Assembly: GCA_965237785.1 (NCBI GenBank)
Contig: OZ250159.1
Location: 3,906,001 to 3,970,000 of the forward strand
Direction of reading: 5' to 3'
DNA length: 64,000 nt
Source of the DNA: UBA6522 sp965237785
GTDB taxonomy: Bacteria > Pseudomonadota > Gammaproteobacteria > Steroidobacterales > Rariloculaceae
Part shown: in pieces, positions 60,296 through 64,000 of the stretch
Numbering within the stretch: position 1 is the stretch's first letter
Layout of the letters: each line of letters begins with the position of its first letter
Notes under the pieces: model-generated
Databases searched by the model: none
What the model saw: the letters and a program-made list of their open reading frames with translations, nothing else
Told to the model about the DNA's origin: nothing
Made by a program: the position numbers and the translations under genes

Positions 60296-61021
60296 CTAAA
60301 GCGTATCGATATAGGCGATCAGATCGGCGATGGTCTGGTCGGTCAGGGTCATGGACATCGACGCCATCTGCGCGCCGTAGATGTCCCCGGAACTGCGGCC
60401 TCGTATTCCGTCCTTGAAGTACCGCAACTGGCGCGCCTGGTACCAATCCTGAAGTTCCGTCAGCCTGGGCGCCGCGAGCGCTTCATTCCCTTCGGCATTG
60501 GGGCCGTGACAGACACCGCAGATCACGTAAGCCTGGGCGCCGCGGCCCGGGTCGCCCGGTTCCGGGCTGGTGAAATCCGCGTATTCGGAGTGCCATACAT
60601 AGGGACGGCCGGTGGTGGCGGGCTCGCCGTTGACGGTTTCAAGGCCTGCGCCAGGCTCCATGCTCGCAATATATTCGGCAAGCTCCCTGATGGTGGCATC
60701 GTTGCGGGTCATGCCGGAGACGATGGACATTTGCAGTCCGGTGACGTCGTCCGGGTGCATGCCGCGGGACCGGTTGCGGAAGTTGTCGAGTTGGCGCTCC
60801 ACGTACCAGGCCTCCATGCCCGCCAGCGCCGGTGTGTCGAGGCGTTCGCTGCCCTGGCCCTGGGGCCCGTGGCAGAACGCGCAGACTTCGAACAGTTCCT
60901 CGGGCGGCACGGCATCGGCGGAGCCCGGCGCGTACATCTGCGCGGCGGCGGGCGCGGCACCGAGCAGCAACCAGGCCGGCGGGAGGATGATCAGGCGCTG
61001 TACAGGGGTCAATCGGAGCAT
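60296..61021 (-). CDS. Diheme cytochrome c
   Basis: 241 residues from ATG 61021 with signal peptide to about PAAAQ. Two c-type heme sites: CAFCH (Cys47, Cys50, His51) and CGVCH (Cys168, Cys171, His172), each followed by a domain with a likely distal methionine (LQMSIVSGM and AQMASMSM). Cytochrome c4/c553-like tandem arrangement; periplasmic electron carrier, possibly serving the dehydrogenase-type proteins nearby. A longer frame reaches 61156 but the signal peptide supports 61021. Confidence 0.92.
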   Translation of the reverse strand: MLRLTPVQRLIILPPAWLLLGAAPAAAQMYAPGSADAVPPEELFEVCAFCHGPQGQGSERLDTPALAGMEAWYVERQLDNFRNRSRGMHPDDVTGLQMSIVSGMTRNDATIRELAEYIASMEPGAGLETVNGEPATTGRPYVWHSEYADFTSPEPGDPGRGAQAYVICGVCHGPNAEGNEALAAPRLTELQDWYQARQLRYFKDGIRGRSSGDIYGAQMASMSMTLTDQTIADLIAYIDTL

Positions 61022-61112
61022 TGAGTCCAGCCTTGGTCGATGATGTCCATGTGTCGGTGCGAGCGTTGGGTTGACCATGCTACTCCAATCGCAGGAAGCC
61101 TTATACCTGGTA

Positions 61113-61322
61113 CTTGAACTGCCGGGCAACATCGGTCGGTGGGCGATTGAAATCAAACGCGGTCTGGCGGCACGGCCCAGCCGGGGCTTTCACCGCGCTC
61201 GCGAGGATGCGAACCCGGCCAAATCGTTCATCGTCCATTCCGGCGATGCGCGATATCCGGTGAGCGCGGATATCGAAGCGATTGGCGTACGGGAACTCGA
61301 AGGCCGGCTGGCAGACCTTTAG
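61113..61322 (+). pseudogene. AAA ATPase DUF4143 protein, C-terminal fragment
   Basis: About 69 codons encode LELPGNIGRWAIEIKRGLAA, ARPSRGFHRAREDANPAKSF IVHSGDARYPVSADIEAIGV RELEGRL, the end of DUF4143-type ATP-binding proteins (endonuclease-like IEIK motif). The ATPase and most of the DUF4143 domain are missing; the ATG at 61077 lies in unrelated sequence. A remnant. Confidence 0.7.
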
Positions 61323-61401
61323 TCCGCATCGCTCACCAATCTGCGTCGTACCATTCGTCCAACAACCCGTACCAGTGCCATCATCATTGGCGTTTCCCAC
61401 G

Positions 61402-61818
61402 TCATGCAGTGTCCAAGTGCTCCAAGGCCTTGCGGGCGGTCACGATGGGAATGCCTTCAACCTCTCCGAGCGCAAGCATGTGTTTCTTGTCGCCGGAGAC
61501 GATCAAGTCGGCATTTCCCGCGATTGCCGCAGCCAAAATCGGGTTGTCCTTGGGATCGGGGGACAGATTCACCATCGGAGGCTCGTCAAGGACAAGGGCA
61601 CGGGCGCCGATGTTCTCAACAATAGCCGCCGCTTCGTCGACGTCGAGAAACCTTTGCAAACGGGGCCGAGCGAGAACATCGGCCAACTCCGCCGTCTGCG
61701 CGGTGGACGTTACAAGCTGGATCTCGCCGCGCAGCCATGCCTGATAGAGCCTGTCCGGCGGGGTGCCCGTGGTAATAAGGGCGCCGATCAGGATGTTGGT
61801 ATCAAGAACGACCCGCAC
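61402..61818 (-). CDS. PIN-domain toxin
   Basis: 138 residues from ATG 61818. Acidic residues of the PIN site: VLDTNILIGA, ELADVLARPRL, and DPKDNPILAAAIAGNADLIV, with SGDKKHMLAL as the final acidic block. It is a ribonuclease toxin overlapping its antitoxin gene by 17 bases. Confidence 0.9.
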   Translation of the reverse strand: MRVVLDTNILIGALITTGTPPDRLYQAWLRGEIQLVTSTAQTAELADVLARPRLQRFLDVDEAAAIVENIGARALVLDEPPMVNLSPDPKDNPILAAAIAGNADLIVSGDKKHMLALGEVEGIPIVTARKALEHLDTA

Positions 61819-62038
61819 GCGCTGTGTCCACCTCCTCGTCGATCAGGTCAAGGAGTTCGCGCTGGTCATATCGGGCGTTGCGGTGCTTGATCTGCCGGAC
61901 AGTAAGGTCCAACACACGGCGGCGCACGGCTTTGTCGACGAACCGGGACAGGTCGCCCTTCTTGCCGCCGTTGCGCGCAAGAAAGGTGCGAACCGCTCGG
62001 TCTGTCTCTTCAGGGATGGAAAGGTTCCATCGGGTCAT
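61802..62038 (-). CDS. Ribbon-helix-helix-like antitoxin
   Basis: 78 residues. MTRWNLSIPEETDRAVRTFL is a ribbon-helix start, GDLSRFVDKAVRRRVLDLTV the second helix, with an acidic C-terminus (ELLDLIDEEVDTARAG) that would bind the toxin. It precedes and overlaps the PIN toxin gene, so a type II pair is clear. No operator was identified upstream. Confidence 0.85.
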   Translation of the reverse strand: MTRWNLSIPEETDRAVRTFLARNGGKKGDLSRFVDKAVRRRVLDLTVRQIKHRNARYDQRELLDLIDEEVDTARAGRS

Positions 62039-62228
62039 GGTTATGATCCGTGCTTATACACATAAACGCTTACACACCCAGATTACCGCGTGTCGACCTG
62101 AACCGTCAATTTCTTGCCCGCATGGGGCGAACAGTGTCATCGGGCCAATCACGATCTGGCGGAGCAGTCGGGGCGCATCAGGCTTACCGGTATCCCGATG
62201 TGGCGGTGAGGCGCCGTTCCCGCTGGTT

Positions 62229-62234
62229 TATAAT
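62229..62234 (+). promoter_or_regulatory. Consensus -10 box of the tRNA gene
   Basis: TATAAT, a perfect -10 hexamer, lies 12 bases before the mature tRNA 5' end (62247). No convincing -35 box was seen at the usual spacing. Confidence 0.6.
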
Positions 62235-62246
62235 CCCCAGCCCCGT

Positions 62247-62323
62247 GGTGATGTAGCTCAGCCGGTTAGAGCGGCGGATTCATAACCCGCAGGTCGGTGG
62301 TTCAAGTCCACCCATCACCACCA
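62247..62323 (+). tRNA. tRNA with CAU anticodon (Met elongator or lysidine-type Ile)
   Basis: 77-base cloverleaf with encoded CCA. Acceptor GGTGATG pairs with CATCACC, D stem GCTC with GAGC, T stem GGTGG with CCACC around TTCAAGT. The anticodon loop is TTCATAA, giving CAT at 62281 region. The anticodon stem GCGGA/CCCGC has an A-C mismatch next to the loop. The CAU anticodon cannot by itself separate elongator tRNA-Met from tRNA-Ile2; the variable and T arms resemble Ile2. Confidence 0.93.
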
Positions 62324-62353
62324 GCCACTCCGCGGTCCGCCAGGGAGACATGA

Positions 62354-63517
62354 TTGACGCCTCTCGATTCGGGAAGTCATTCAGGTACGACGAGCACCGA
62401 CTCGTCCTCGCGTATGCCCGGCCGGCAGTCCCTGGCGATCACGGGCGCCATCCGCCTTGCGGCGGCCGGTTTCGTTTTGGTTTGGGCGGCGGGATCGGGG
62501 CTCATGGCGGCGGGGTCCGGGTCGACCGCGGCGGCACAGACGCCAGCCGGCGAGGAGATGCTGCTCGGCCGCATCGAGTTCCCCACGTCCGGTTCCCCGG
62601 AGGCGCAGGGGCAGTTTCGACTGGGCGTGCTGGCACTTCACAGTTTCTGGTACGAGCAGGCACGGGACTATTTCCTCGAAGCTCAGGCGCTCGACCCGGG
62701 CTACGGTATGGCCCTGTGGGGCGAGGCCATGAGCTACGACAACGCGTTCCTGACCGAACCCGACCGTGCCGGATACGAACGCTTGGGTGAAAGCGTGATC
62801 GCGCGCATGGACCAACTGGACGCGGCCGGGGAACTGGTCTGGAGCGAGCGTGAGCGGGGCTATGCCGAGGCGGTTCGGCGGCGCTTCGCACCGGGTTATG
62901 GGCTGTCCGACCGGCGCCAGGACTACGCGCAGGCGATGGAGCAACTTTCGCTACGTTACCCCGATGACGATGAGGCCACGGTATTCGCGGGGCTTGCGCT
63001 CATGGCGTTGTCCGGTTTCGATCGGGAACAGCCGTTGCACGTCGTGACCGTGGCCGGGCGGCTGGAAGAGGTCTACGAGCGGAACCGGGAACACCCGGGC
63101 GCGGTGCACTACCTCATTCACGTCTACGATACCCAGACCTTTGCCGCCATGGGGCTGCGCCAGGCGCGCGTCTACGCGAGAATCGCGCCGGCCTCATCCC
63201 ACGCGCTGCACATGCCGAGCCATATTTTCCGTCACCTGGGGATGTGGGCCGAGGTCGCGGCTTCCAACGAGGATTCCTGGCAGGCTTCCGTGACCTGGCA
63301 GGAGCGCACGGGCCGGCCGCTGCACATGCGCGACTACCATGCCATGGACTGGATGCTGGACGCCTACCTGAGATTGGGCCGGGTCGACCAGGCGACGCGC
63401 ATCATGGACGAGTTGGACGAAATCGAAGCGGAAATCACGCGGCGCGGCGAGGAATTCGGCCAATTTGCCTCGGTGGCGGAGACGCTGAGGGCATACTACG
63501 CCAGCGTCATACAATAG
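62354..63517 (+). CDS. TPR-containing secreted or membrane-anchored protein
   Basis: 387 residues from TTG 62354 (GGGAG seven bases upstream); ATG 62414 is an alternative that starts at MPGRQSLAIT. A hydrophobic segment LAAAGFVLVWAAGSGLMAA is a signal or anchor. The rest is tetratricopeptide-like: FRLGVLALHSFWYEQARDYF, AQALDPGYGMALWGEAMSYD and HYLIHVYDTQTFAAMGLRQA, with SHALHMPSHIFRHLGMWAEV, a family-specific motif seen in marine bacterial TPR proteins. Function unknown. It starts 31 bases after the tRNA. Confidence 0.82.
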   Translation: MTPLDSGSHSGTTSTDSSSRMPGRQSLAITGAIRLAAAGFVLVWAAGSGLMAAGSGSTAAAQTPAGEEMLLGRIEFPTSGSPEAQGQFRLGVLALHSFWYEQARDYFLEAQALDPGYGMALWGEAMSYDNAFLTEPDRAGYERLGESVIARMDQLDAAGELVWSERERGYAEAVRRRFAPGYGLSDRRQDYAQAMEQLSLRYPDDDEATVFAGLALMALSGFDREQPLHVVTVAGRLEEVYERNREHPGAVHYLIHVYDTQTFAAMGLRQARVYARIAPASSHALHMPSHIFRHLGMWAEVAASNEDSWQASVTWQERTGRPLHMRDYHAMDWMLDAYLRLGRVDQATRIMDELDEIEAEITRRGEEFGQFASVAETLRAYYASVIQ

Positions 63518-63581
63518 GCCGAGAGGGAATATGGCTTGCGGGGGAAGCGTAACGCAAGCAGAACAAAGCGGGAGAAAAGTA

Positions 63582-64000
63582 ATGAGAACCAGCACGTCGA
63601 CCCTGACCTTGATCGGTCTGCTCGGTCCCTTCGCGCTGCAGGCGCAGATCAGCGGCTTACCCGCCAGCGATACGCTTGGCGCGGACGACCTGGCCGGCAA
63701 TCCAACCTTCATCGGCGGTGTGGCCAACGGCGGGGGCACGGCTCACGGAATCTGGTGACCCGGCAGTGTGACCTTGGACAAGGTCAACGATCGACTCTTT
63801 ATCGGGCACCACGGCAATAGCCGCTACGACATCTACCAGTTGAACGAATCCGGGCTGCCGGAGCGCCGGCATGCCGACTACGGGATCGGCCGAAACCTTA
63901 TCGGCCGCGGGTTTGCGTTCGCGCCGCTCGGGCGGACCTACCTGAACTTCCCGGCCAACGCCTCTTTCGATTCCGTGCATCAGCGGCTCTTCGTCCCGGA
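63582..64000 (+). pseudogene. Secreted NHL-type beta-propeller gene interrupted by an in-frame TGA, runs off the edge
   Basis: ATG 63582 (with GGGAG upstream) encodes a signal peptide and ADTLGADDLAGNPTFIG-like sequence up to GTAHGIW, then TGA at 63756-63758. The same frame continues without a stop to the window end: PGSVTLDKVNDRLFIGHHGN SRYDIYQLN ... NFPANASFDSVHQRLFVP, blades of a bacterial NHL beta-propeller. So it is either a nonsense mutation, a sequencing error or UGA recoding. A hairpin with a G-first loop lies 17 bases beyond the TGA (see findings). No cysteine homologue is known to me at this position, which favours mutation. Confidence 0.7.

Overview
This is a GC-rich window from an uncultured, probably marine or host-associated gammaproteobacterium. 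The assignment rests on the linked set lptD-surA-pdxA-rsmA-apaH, with murU divergent from lptD, an arrangement known from Gammaproteobacteria. The symbiont lifestyle is an inference from many toxin-antitoxin loci, decayed genes, eukaryotic-like LRR/FN3 surface proteins and secreted enzymes with Tat-like leaders.

Layout. 1-1110: end of lgt and thyA. 1113-2764: hipBA with a palindromic operator. 2761-9102 (minus): apaH, rsmA, pdxA, surA and lptD for outer-membrane biogenesis, cofactor synthesis and ribosome maturation; apaG is missing. 9211-11162: murU and an MFS exporter. 11186-12415: a vapBC pair and an orphan HTH regulator. 12720-26799: a MoxR/von Willebrand cluster (DUF4159, three VWA-type proteins, a caspase-like protein, a TPR metallopeptidase, the MoxR ATPase and a very large coiled-coil membrane protein), mostly translationally coupled. 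26896-29893: ABC ATPase, membrane-fusion lipoprotein and dienelactone hydrolase. 30003-31336 (minus): an aldo/keto reductase followed by an ArsC-family selenoprotein whose UGA codon is followed by a bacterial SECIS-like hairpin. 31425-37671: a spermidine-synthase-like membrane fusion protein, a lipoprotein, a 2-oxoglutarate oxygenase and an LD-carboxypeptidase. 37672-39930: a graveyard of defence, toxin and transposase remnants. 39997-43256: NHL beta-propeller, DUF6152 proteins and DoxX. 43586-51390: a giant secreted metalloprotease/LRR/FN3/dockerin-like protein coupled to an outer-membrane beta-barrel protein. 51442-64000: amidohydrolase, frameshifted SLC13 permease, relBE-type and vapBC-type modules, TRAP binding protein, a second aldo/keto reductase, a fused DUF6152 protein, cytochrome c, a CAU tRNA, a TPR protein and a beta-propeller gene interrupted by an in-frame TGA.

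The strongest non-obvious signals are: (1) the selenoprotein at 30003-30341, which simple ORF calling splits; (2) the LRR/dockerin plus barrel pair, a possible calcium-dependent surface-display system; (3) the MoxR cluster with a caspase-like member lacking its cysteine; (4) recurrent in-frame short tandem repeats in otherwise ordinary genes; (5) a DUF6152 fusion that links two neighbouring gene families; (6) several enzymes whose catalytic residues have been replaced. Everything is read from sequence and family knowledge; no database search was run.
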